Assembly: GCA_003650975.1 (NCBI GenBank)
Contig: QMSU01000036.1
Span: forward strand, 1 to 8,186
Length of the DNA stretch: 8,186 bases
Source: Thermoplasmata archaeon
Lineage (GTDB): Archaea > Thermoplasmatota > E2 > UBA202 > JdFR-43
Direction of reading: 5' to 3'
Part shown: piece after piece, positions 1 to 5,664 of the stretch
How positions within the stretch are numbered: the stretch's first letter is position 1
How the letters are laid out: each line of letters begins with the position of its first letter
Made by a program: the position numbers and the translations under genes
The notes under the pieces: model-generated
The model's database searches: none
Told to the model about the DNA's origin: nothing
What the model saw: the letters and a program-made list of their open reading frames with translations, nothing else

Positions 1-9
1 TAAATAGAG

Positions 10-134
10 AGCCGGCGAAGGGATTCGAACCCCTGGCCTGCTGATTTCCTGCATCTTTTCCGTTAACGCTTTTGCGGGCGAAGCACGGAAAAGGGTTACA
101 AGTCAGCCGCTCTACCGGGCTAAGCTACGCCGGC
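10..134 (-). tRNA. tRNA-Thr (anticodon TGT) with intron
   Basis: Read on the minus strand, the gene begins GCCGGCG and ends CGCCGGC plus discriminator T, giving a perfect 7-bp acceptor stem. The D arm is GCTT/GAGC with GG in the loop. The anticodon stem is GCTGA/TCAGC with loop CTTGTAA, so the anticodon is TGT (bases 98-100), which reads the Thr codon ACA. The variable region is AGGCC, and the T arm carries the standard TTCGAAT loop. Removing 51 bases after position 37 leaves a normal 74-nt tRNA. The CCA end is not encoded (the next bases are CTC), as is common in archaea. A U discriminator is compatible with archaeal tRNA-Thr. Identity rests on the anticodon and the complete cloverleaf. Confidence 0.96.
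46..96 (-). other. tRNA intron (51 nt, canonical 37/38 position) with BHB motif
   Basis: The intron interrupts the anticodon loop between A37 and A38. The splice sites fit the archaeal bulge-helix-bulge: the central 4-bp helix pairs CTTG (99-102) with CAGG (48-51). The flanking 3-nt bulges are TAA (96-98) and AAA (45-47), each cut after its second base. The intron body folds into a hairpin with a perfect 9-bp stem, 55-63 against 85-93. Such introns are removed by the archaeal tRNA splicing endonuclease EndA and the exons are then ligated. The pairing was checked by hand. Confidence 0.93.
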
Positions 135-156
135 TTGATTGAGTATATGGGTATTC

Positions 157-166
157 ATTAAAAAAG
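157..166 (-). promoter_or_regulatory. TATA-like box of the tRNA-Thr gene
   Basis: On the minus strand this reads CTTTTTTAAT, centred about 27 bases before the mature tRNA 5' end. That is the expected spacing for TBP/TFB-driven transcription starting one or two bases upstream of the tRNA. A second AT-rich stretch (ATATAC, 142-147) lies too close to serve. The call is by position and composition only. Confidence 0.5.
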
Positions 167-429
167 TTATGGTGAACAGGGGGCACTGTCAAGATAAAAA
201 ATGCACGTGTTCGTCTGATTGAGAAAGAGCACATGGGATGAACATGTCTGGAGCTGCCTTCTTTATCATCCCTCATAAGAACTTGATAGTCTCACAATGG
301 GCGGGTGCGACAAGAAAAAGGGAAAGTGGATACTGCATTATATTCCATCGAAGGGGTGGACATCGGAGCAGGGCTGAAGGGAGAGATACTCCATCATTTT
401 CGCTTTCTTCCTCACGCTCTCCTAAGAAT

Positions 430-444
430 CCTGTGAATCACAGG
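430..444. repeat. 15-bp palindrome just after the protease stop
   Basis: The sequence is CCTGTGA-A-TCACAGG, a perfect 7-bp inverted repeat around one central base. It lies 12 bases past the protease stop codon. As RNA it would form a 5-bp stem with a 5-nt loop. No T run follows immediately on the minus strand, so it is not a classical intrinsic terminator. It could be a 3'-end stem or a chance palindrome. Confidence 0.35.
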
Positions 445-455
445 CATGTACCCGG

Positions 456-2951
456 TTATGGATAGCCACCTATTTTGAGTGACGGATCTCCGAGAAGCAC
501 CCACTGCTGGGGCGTCTTCTCATCAATCCAGTCCCATCCGAAATCAGGTGACCACCAGCATTCGGGAAGTTCAAAGGCTCTGAAGGTGTTGATGTAACTG
601 GTGATGGTCTGGGCGTATGCGGTTCCCAGCATCTCATGGCCCTTCTCGCCGTACTGCCGGAAGAATTCCGAGGTGATCCATCCGTCTCCTGCACCCACGG
701 TGCACCATTCGCCTTCCCAGCCCCATCCGTATCCGGTGTTTCCCATGGTGGCAATGGCTCCCGTGTCGGGAAGCTTCACCAGATACCAGCCCCAGCATTC
801 GGGAGTTATCTGGCCGTAGGTATGCATGTAAATGTTTTTGCCCAGAAATATGAGGAGAAATATGTCCAGCACCGAGGGAATCAGCGATACATTGAACATG
901 CTGTTGTGACAGCCTCCCACCACGACCACCGGGAACTTGTTGGTATTGGAGAGGGTTTTCATGGGAAATGCGGGGAAATGGATGTAGGGGAAATAGGGCT
1001 GCACCTGCGACACCACAAGCCCGGCCACCTGGGCATATCGTCGGTTGCCCGGGATTCCCGGAAAATGGTCTCCCCACCATCCGGGGCTTCCGTGCCCGGA
1101 GAAGAATGCGAGACCGTGCCCTCTGCTGAATGCCTCAATCACATCATCCTGGGAGGCAAACCTGCCGTTGGAAGTCCACACCACATCGCGTTCAAAATAC
1201 TCCGGCATGTAGTACAGTGCTCCTCCCCTACCGTGCACTGCCTTTTCGCCGGTGACCCATTCTCCCTCGTAGTAGGTGGGCGTGTTGTTACGATAATCGG
1301 TGAACACCACCTCGCCGTTGCTGTTCTCAATCCATACCTTTATGCTCGTGATGTTCCCGTAGGGCTTCGGGTCGTATGATTTCCCGCGTATGTGGAGAAT
1401 GCCGTCAACATACGATACATTTGCCCACCAGAACAGGTCATTGCAGTATGCCTCAGAGCCCGTGGGCGTATAGGTGAAATCGCTGTTCCCCAGCACGTCT
1501 CCCTCCGAGACAGACACAATCTCTGCGATGGGGGGTGCAGGATATCCGTTCTGAAGGGCGGGATTGAGATGGTCATCATGATTGAATGAGAGACTGGACT
1601 CCTGCGTCCGGTCCAGGGTGATATGAATCACATCCTCAGGACCGGATTCACCTTCGTCATTGGTGCTCTGTGCATGAATTATGTATGCACCATCGGGAAG
1701 GCCGTTGGTATCCCACTGGATATCCAGATCATGCTGGTCCAGGAATCCATCTCCGGAAACCACCATCATCCTTTCGAACCAGTCCGAGCCATAGGTGGTG
1801 GTTTCATAGGTGATGATCTTGTTCACCACATCCCTTACCTCCTGTATGTTCCGGCAGGCGAGCCGCCCCACCGCCACATCCGGATACAGGTCGAGTATGT
1901 CTTCCGGAGGCCCTTCCTCACTGCTCCATTCTGCAAAGATGCCGTTGCCGTTGGAGTCCCAGTTGTCGAATTCACCACCTTCCTTGTAAATGTCCATGTA
2001 GTAGAGGTCACAGAGGTATCCGGGCTCACCTGAAATGAGATTGGAATACCTTACCGGGACGTGCCATCCGGTGACCCCGCAGTTGGCATTGTCCTTCGGC
2101 TTCGCATAGATGACAGACTTCAGACCTCCCACGAGCAGTACATACTTAATGCCCCACTGCTCGATGGCGTCCTTTATGAAATATTTTATCTGCTCGGGTT
2201 CATCCGTTCCCTCATATTCAGCATAAATCTCCTCGGTGGTTTTGATGAATGTTCTCACACCATGATTGTTCTTGTGCTCCACCAGCGGTTGAAGTTCCGA
2301 TGAAAATGAGGCGGGCGCGATGATGACCAGGTCATAGTCGCTTGTCTGAGGGAATATGTTCCTTCCCGCAGGGTCAAAGGTTATGGTTATATCAGCGCCC
2401 TCCATGGCATATATTCTATTAAGCGCCGGCACATATCGCACCGGGTATATGTTCACGGTTACAAAGGTGACATGTTCTCCTTTGGCATTCACCCCGCAGC
2501 CCACGTGATAGCTGTACCACGATGAGGGGAAAAGATGAGCGCTTCCGTACACTCTCTCATCCTTTCTCGGAGGTGGGGTATATCCTTCCATCGGTGAAAG
2601 AGGAGCCGGTGCAGGTGAGGGAAGAATCTCCTTTGCAAGCATCATTTCGTGAATTTTTCCAGGTGTCACTTTAACCTTCACGTGCTTTACACCGAAGGGA
2701 AGCTCCACCGTTTTTACCACCCTGGGAAGCAATGGTTGCCCTGGATTCATCAAATACTGTTGTTCTTCCTCCTCAAGAGAAATCATCGTGTAGTCATCAT
2801 ATTCTATTGCCACGGGCTGTGAAAAATTCATGGTGATGTTCTGCGGTGAGGGCATCTGATCTGCCATATTTGTATCGGCAGTGAAGACAGCCGCTCCTAA
2901 TCCCCCACATATCAATATATAAACCACTCCTATTGACACACTCTTTTTCAT
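456..2951 (-). CDS. Secreted gingipain-like cysteine protease (peptidase family C25)
   Basis: An 831-aa exported endopeptidase, probably degrading extracellular protein. The start is set at the ATG at 2949-2951 because it has GGAGGT just before it and opens a signal peptide (MKK, then hydrophobic residues 5-22). An in-frame upstream ATG at 3083 would bury that peptide. Residues about 45-195 resemble the C25 propeptide (a GQPLLP motif at 71-76). The catalytic domain starts near 205 (YDLVIIAP). It carries the catalytic His in SGHGS (H620) and the nucleophile Cys in GGCHN (C681), and ends with a GDPSLKIGGY motif typical of archaeal members. A D/N-rich stretch at 332-341 looks like a calcium loop. 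About 190 beta-rich residues (402-596) sit between the N-terminal and catalytic parts. Six N-X-S/T sequons are present (38, 42, 511, 533, 555, 687). No C-terminal anchor is seen, so it is probably released. Substrate specificity cannot be read from the sequence. Confidence 0.88.
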   Translation of the reverse strand: MKKSVSIGVVYILICGGLGAAVFTADTNMADQMPSPQNITMNFSQPVAIEYDDYTMISLEEEEQQYLMNPGQPLLPRVVKTVELPFGVKHVKVKVTPGKIHEMMLAKEILPSPAPAPLSPMEGYTPPPRKDERVYGSAHLFPSSWYSYHVGCGVNAKGEHVTFVTVNIYPVRYVPALNRIYAMEGADITITFDPAGRNIFPQTSDYDLVIIAPASFSSELQPLVEHKNNHGVRTFIKTTEEIYAEYEGTDEPEQIKYFIKDAIEQWGIKYVLLVGGLKSVIYAKPKDNANCGVTGWHVPVRYSNLISGEPGYLCDLYYMDIYKEGGEFDNWDSNGNGIFAEWSSEEGPPEDILDLYPDVAVGRLACRNIQEVRDVVNKIITYETTTYGSDWFERMMVVSGDGFLDQHDLDIQWDTNGLPDGAYIIHAQSTNDEGESGPEDVIHITLDRTQESSLSFNHDDHLNPALQNGYPAPPIAEIVSVSEGDVLGNSDFTYTPTGSEAYCNDLFWWANVSYVDGILHIRGKSYDPKPYGNITSIKVWIENSNGEVVFTDYRNNTPTYYEGEWVTGEKAVHGRGGALYYMPEYFERDVVWTSNGRFASQDDVIEAFSRGHGLAFFSGHGSPGWWGDHFPGIPGNRRYAQVAGLVVSQVQPYFPYIHFPAFPMKTLSNTNKFPVVVVGGCHNSMFNVSLIPSVLDIFLLIFLGKNIYMHTYGQITPECWGWYLVKLPDTGAIATMGNTGYGWGWEGEWCTVGAGDGWITSEFFRQYGEKGHEMLGTAYAQTITSYINTFRAFELPECWWSPDFGWDWIDEKTPQQWVLLGDPSLKIGGYP

Positions 2952-2954
2952 GGT

Positions 2955-2960
2955 ACCTCC
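2955..2960 (-). promoter_or_regulatory. Shine-Dalgarno site fixing the protease start
   Basis: GGAGGT lies 3 bases before the ATG at 2949-2951. It is the only strong ribosome binding site near any start in the window, and it supports the signal-peptide start over the in-frame ATG at 3083. Confidence 0.75.
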
Positions 2961-2979
2961 AAGTATATATTTTTCTTTG

Positions 2980-2989
2980 TATATAAAAA
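2980..2989 (-). promoter_or_regulatory. TATA box of the protease gene
   Basis: The minus strand reads TTTTTATATAC across this stretch. It is centred about 33 bases before the ATG, which predicts a transcript with a short leader of about 8-12 bases that just includes the GGAGGT site. A second AT-rich stretch (2961-2970) lies nearer the start, where the initiation site would fall. Confidence 0.6.
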
Positions 2990-3060
2990 CCTTGGTAAGG
3001 GCAAGGAGGCATGGCGGAAATGAAGGAAGAAAGCCCATGTGTATGCCCCACAATTGCACA

Positions 3061-3077
3061 GGCATTTCTGAAATGCC
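3061..3077. repeat. 17-bp palindrome in the divergent promoter region (possible operator)
   Basis: GGCATTTC-T-GAAATGCC is an 8-bp perfect inverted repeat around one central base. Allowing one bulged A (3060), CAC at 3057-3059 and GTG at 3078-3080 extend the symmetry to 11 bp per arm. It sits between the protease TATA box (about 75 bases away) and the phosphoesterase TATA box (about 50 bases away). Its symmetry suits a dimeric regulator, but no binding protein can be named. Confidence 0.45.
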
Positions 3078-3090
3078 GTGCATCCCCCTC

Positions 3091-3122
3091 GCTCATGGGG
3101 TCATGAACGGTGAGCTCATGGG
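3091..3122. repeat. Pair of 9-bp direct repeats upstream of the phosphoesterase promoter
   Basis: GCTCATGGG occurs at 3091-3099 and again at 3114-3122, 23 bases apart start to start, about two helical turns. The same-face spacing and the position just upstream of the TATA box at 3128-3136 suggest a regulatory site. Short repeats like this can also arise by chance. Confidence 0.35.
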
Positions 3123-3127
3123 CATAT

Positions 3128-3136
3128 TTTTAATAA
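3128..3136 (+). promoter_or_regulatory. TATA-like box of the 3'-phosphoesterase gene
   Basis: TTTTAATAA is centred about 23 bases before the ATG at 3155. That places the transcription start at or next to the start codon, and no ribosome binding site is present. The transcript is therefore probably leaderless. Confidence 0.55.
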
Positions 3137-3154
3137 CTTCATCGTTTACTTTTC

Positions 3155-3514
3155 ATGCCCATCTTTGTCATCCAGAAACACGATGCCCGTCGCCTGCACT
3201 ACGATTTCCGCCTCGAGATGAACGGGGTGCTTAAAAGCTGGGCCATCCCGAAGACTCCGCCGGAAAAACATGGTGTGAAGCGGCTGGCGGTGCCCACAGG
3301 GGATCACGAGCTGGGCTATGCCGATTTTGAGGGGGAGATTCCCGAAGGGCTGTACGGGGCGGGCATGGTGGAGCTGTGGGACAGGGGTACCTATGAGATG
3401 GATGAGAAGGAAGAGGGAAAACTGGTATTCTTTCTGAACGGGGAAAAATTGAAGGGGCGCTACTGCATGGTGAAAATCCAGGGGAGCGAAAACTGGCTTT
3501 TTTTCAAGTGCTGA
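3155..3514 (+). CDS. Stand-alone LigD-type DNA 3'-phosphoesterase
   Basis: A 119-aa single-domain protein matching the phosphoesterase module of bacterial ligase D, which removes 3'-phosphates and 3'-ribonucleotides to leave a clean 3'-OH for repair. The motif HDARRLHYDF gives metal and catalytic residues H9, H15, D17 and R19, followed by K33 (SWAIPK), R43, H51 and Y55. From memory these align at a constant offset of 33 with the characterised Pseudomonas residues H42, H48, D50, R52, K66, R76, H84 and Y88. YADFEG, IPEGLYGAG and WDRG are family signatures. An in-frame stop at 3134-3136 rules out a longer N-terminus, so the arm found on bacterial LigD is absent. The usual EDHP reads GDHE here. 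No ligase or polymerase domain is attached. The next gene is endonuclease III, which suggests a base-excision or strand-break repair role. Confidence 0.92.
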   Translation: MPIFVIQKHDARRLHYDFRLEMNGVLKSWAIPKTPPEKHGVKRLAVPTGDHELGYADFEGEIPEGLYGAGMVELWDRGTYEMDEKEEGKLVFFLNGEKLKGRYCMVKIQGSENWLFFKC

Positions 3515-3531
3515 GAACCCCGGCATAAAAC

Positions 3532-3540
3532 CTTTATAGC
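3532..3540 (+). promoter_or_regulatory. TATA-like box of the endonuclease III gene
   Basis: CTTTATAGC is centred about 22 bases before the ATG at 3558, between the phosphoesterase stop and this start. There is no clear ribosome binding site, so the transcript is probably leaderless, although read-through from the upstream gene is also possible. Confidence 0.5.
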
Positions 3541-3557
3541 AGGAACATCATCACCGC

Positions 3558-4199
3558 ATGGATGCGCATATTCTCACCCTGCTGAAAAGGGAGTATCCTG
3601 AGGTGCGCGGGACGGCCCTGCGCCACAGGAACCCGGTGGAACTTCTCGTTGCCACCATTCTTTCAGCGCAGACCACCGATGTGCAGGTAAACAAGGTGAC
3701 GGAGAAACTGTTCAAAAAATACCGGAGTGCAGAAGATTATGCCGGTGCAGACCTGGAGGAACTGCGCAACGATATCAGGAGCGTGAATTTTTACCGCAAC
3801 AAGGGAAGGTTCATACAGGAATGCTGCAGGATGATTCTGAATGATTACGGCGGCAGTGTGCCCGACTCCATGGAAGAACTGGTGAAACTTCCCGGGGTGA
3901 ACAGAAAAACAGCAAATGTGGTGCTCACGAATGCCTTTGGGAAAGTGGAGGGTGTGGTGGTGGACACCCACGTCATGCGGGTGAGCCGGCGCCTGGGCCT
4001 CGCCACGGAATCGAAGCGTGAGAAGATAGAGCGGGAGCTGATGAATGCCTTTCCCAGGGAGGAGTGGGCAATTCTTTCGGATTTGCTCATCGCGCACGGG
4101 CGGCGGGTGTGCAGGGCCAGAAATCCCCGGTGTGAGGAATGTGTGCTGAGGGAGAGGTGTCTCCACTATAGAAAAATGAGGGCTGAAGGGAAGGAATAG
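3558..4199 (+). CDS. nth: Endonuclease III, DNA glycosylase/AP lyase with 4Fe-4S cluster
   Basis: A 213-aa protein, the usual length for the family. It removes oxidised pyrimidines and cuts the abasic site by beta-elimination, leaving an unsaturated-aldehyde 3' end. The helix-hairpin-helix motif LPGVNRKTAN (111-120) contains the Schiff-base lysine K117. The catalytic aspartate is D136 in VVVDTH. Four cysteines, C185, C192, C195 and C201, have the exact C-X6-C-X2-C-X5-C spacing of the iron-sulphur cluster loop. The N-terminal ILSAQTTD (34-41) is also typical. It lies 43 bases after the 3'-phosphoesterase gene on the same strand and 50 bases before the DRG gene. All key residues are intact. Confidence 0.96.
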   Translation: MDAHILTLLKREYPEVRGTALRHRNPVELLVATILSAQTTDVQVNKVTEKLFKKYRSAEDYAGADLEELRNDIRSVNFYRNKGRFIQECCRMILNDYGGSVPDSMEELVKLPGVNRKTANVVLTNAFGKVEGVVVDTHVMRVSRRLGLATESKREKIERELMNAFPREEWAILSDLLIAHGRRVCRARNPRCEECVLRERCLHYRKMRAEGKE

Positions 4200-4216
4200 T
4201 GGCGGCAAAGGGATAC

Positions 4217-4225
4217 GTTTATGTA
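4217..4225 (+). promoter_or_regulatory. TATA-like box of the DRG GTPase gene
   Basis: GTTTATGTA is centred about 29 bases before the ATG at 4250, predicting a leader of only a few bases. A similar TTTTATG further down (about 4233-4240) is too close to the start to act as the TATA box. Confidence 0.4.
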
Positions 4226-4249
4226 TGATTTCTTTTATGTTCTCAGAGC

Positions 4250-5317
4250 ATGTCAGTGTCAAAAGAGGAGGAGATAAAGCGCCTTGAGGAGGAAATACAC
4301 AACACGCCGTATAACAAGGCAACGGAGCATCACATCGGAAAGCTCAAGGCAAAGCTGGCACGGCTGAAAGAGGAGGTTAAAAAGAGCAGGGCACCCAAGG
4401 GGCACGGGTTCTTTGTCAAAAAGACAGGGGATGCGAGCGTTGCCATCATCGGCCCTCCTTCTGTGGGGAAATCCACACTCCTCAACCGCCTCACCAATGC
4501 CAGGAGCAAGGTGGGAGAATATTCCTTCACCACCACTGATATTATACCGGGTATGATGGATTACGGAGGGTGCCAGATACAGATACTGGACCTGCCGGGC
4601 ATCATATACGGGGCTTCCTTTGGAAAGGGGAGAGGAAAGGAAATCATTGCCATGGCCAGGGTCGTTGACATGCTGCTGATTCTGGTGGATGTATTCACCG
4701 TGGGTGAGATTGATTTCATCCAGCGTGAACTGTGGAATGCGGGCATCCGGCTGAATCAGAAAAGGCCCGATGTCATCGTGAAGAAAAAGGACAGGGGAGG
4801 CATCCATGTTGAGTTTTCGAAGAAATGCCGCATGACAGAGGAGACGGCAAAGGCGATACTTCTGGAATACATGAGCAATGCAGATGTGGTCATACGCGAC
4901 GACATCACCGATGAGGAGCTGATAGATGTGATTACGGGGAACCGTGTGTACCTTCCTGCACTCGCGGTGGTCAATAAAATAGACTGCAAAACCGTTGAGG
5001 TGAAAACGGACATGGATGTGATGTACATCTCTGCAGAAAAGGGGGAGGGCATTGAGGAGTTAAAAAAGAAGATTTTCGATACCCTGGAGCTCGTGAGGGT
5101 ATATCTGAAACCAGAGGGGAAAAAGGTCGAGAAAAAACCGATGGTACTCAAAAAGGGTGCCACGGTGGGCGACGTATGCCGCAAGCTCCACAGGGAATTC
5201 CTGGAAAATTTCCGTTATGCAGTGATACACGGCGATTCCGCGGCATTCCCTGGACAGAGAGTGGGTATTTCGCATCAGGTGAAGGACGGGGACATCATCA
5301 CCATCATTTCCCGCTAG
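4250..5317 (+). CDS. DRG-family (Obg-like) GTPase with TGS domain
   Basis: A 355-aa GTPase of the developmentally regulated GTP-binding (DRG) family, conserved in archaea and eukaryotes and linked to ribosomes and translation. A charged N-terminal helix region (1-50) precedes the G domain: G1 GPPSVGKST at 68-76, a Thr-rich switch (FTTTD, 93-97), G3 DLPG at 114-117, G4 NKID at 242-245 and a G5-like SAEKGEG at 261-267. The segment between G3 and G4 is long, as expected for DRG proteins, which carry an extra inserted domain there. The C-terminus (about 286-354) is a TGS domain ending GDIITIISR. Length and domain order match full-length archaeal DRG. Its last 14 bases overlap the tail of the convergent AhpD-like gene. 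Confidence 0.96.
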   Translation: MSVSKEEEIKRLEEEIHNTPYNKATEHHIGKLKAKLARLKEEVKKSRAPKGHGFFVKKTGDASVAIIGPPSVGKSTLLNRLTNARSKVGEYSFTTTDIIPGMMDYGGCQIQILDLPGIIYGASFGKGRGKEIIAMARVVDMLLILVDVFTVGEIDFIQRELWNAGIRLNQKRPDVIVKKKDRGGIHVEFSKKCRMTEETAKAILLEYMSNADVVIRDDITDEELIDVITGNRVYLPALAVVNKIDCKTVEVKTDMDVMYISAEKGEGIEELKKKIFDTLELVRVYLKPEGKKVEKKPMVLKKGATVGDVCRKLHREFLENFRYAVIHGDSAAFPGQRVGISHQVKDGDIITIISR

Positions 5318-5660
5318 CGGTGCCCTCGTTTCTTATCTCGTCAATCATCTCATAGGCATATCTCACATGCGGGATGGTGATGGAGCCCCCCACCACAAGG
5401 GCCACATCCAGTGCCTCATACATCTCCTCCGCAGTACAGCCAAGTTCCATACATTGCTGTATGTGGTAGAGGATGCACTCATTGCACCGCAGTACCGTGG
5501 AGGCGACAAGGCCCAGCATCTCCTTTGTTTTTGCGGGGAGTTTTCCCTCCCGGTACACACTCTCGTCAAGGGAAAAAAATCGTCTGGTGCAGAGGCTTCC
5601 CTCTTCCAGTATCCTTTTATTCATACGGACTCTGTATGCATTAAATTCCCTGCGGTTCAT
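5304..5660 (-). CDS. AhpD-like / carboxymuconolactone decarboxylase-family protein
   Basis: A 118-aa small helical protein. It has the redox motif C59-N-E-C62 followed by H66, with E47 twelve residues before the first Cys. This E-x11-C-x2-C-x3-H spacing is that of the AhpD proton-relay and disulphide site, so a thiol peroxidase or disulphide reductase role is plausible. The His that AhpD has between the cysteines is Glu (E61) here. True decarboxylase activity is unlikely to be inferable from this family name. The start at 5660 is chosen because a TATA box lies 25 bases upstream; M13 (5624) is the alternative start. It begins 4 bases after aglB stops, on the same strand, and overlaps the DRG gene tail to tail. 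Confidence 0.85.
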   Translation of the reverse strand: MNRREFNAYRVRMNKRILEEGSLCTRRFFSLDESVYREGKLPAKTKEMLGLVASTVLRCNECILYHIQQCMELGCTAEEMYEALDVALVVGGSITIPHVRYAYEMIDEIRNEGTASGK

Positions 5661-5664
5661 GCAC

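Larger units (their letters stand above)
135..455. other. Intergenic region without a convincing gene
   Basis: This stretch separates the protease stop codon from the tRNA. It holds the tRNA promoter, a palindrome at 430-444 and two T6 runs on the minus strand (196-201 and 160-165). The first T6 run could end protease transcription, giving a 3' UTR of roughly 255 bases. A plus-strand open frame at 238-465 is rich in Arg, Ser and His, shows no recognisable domain and is not accepted as a gene. No membrane anchor or other continuation of the protease was seen downstream of its stop. Confidence 0.6.

Noticed and set aside
238..465. 75-aa plus-strand open frame between the tRNA and the protease gene
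   Set aside because: No ribosome binding site or well-placed TATA box, an Arg/Ser/His-rich composition unlike the neighbouring proteins, no recognisable motif, and overlap with the protease tail.
636..1379. 247-aa open frame antisense to the protease
   Set aside because: It lies fully inside a well-supported gene with catalytic motifs on the other strand; its translation is rich in His/Gly/Val and shows no family features.
2952..3083. 44-residue N-terminal extension of the protease from an upstream ATG
   Set aside because: The downstream ATG has GGAGGT and begins a signal peptide; the extension would cover the TATA box and ribosome binding site.
3498..3504. T7 run at the end of the phosphoesterase gene as a terminator
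   Set aside because: It lies within the coding sequence before the stop codon and has no stem; it may weakly slow polymerase, but there is no further support.
3663..4322. 219-aa minus-strand open frame opposite endonuclease III
   Set aside because: The plus-strand gene has every catalytic and cluster residue; the antisense frame is a Pro/His-rich shadow.
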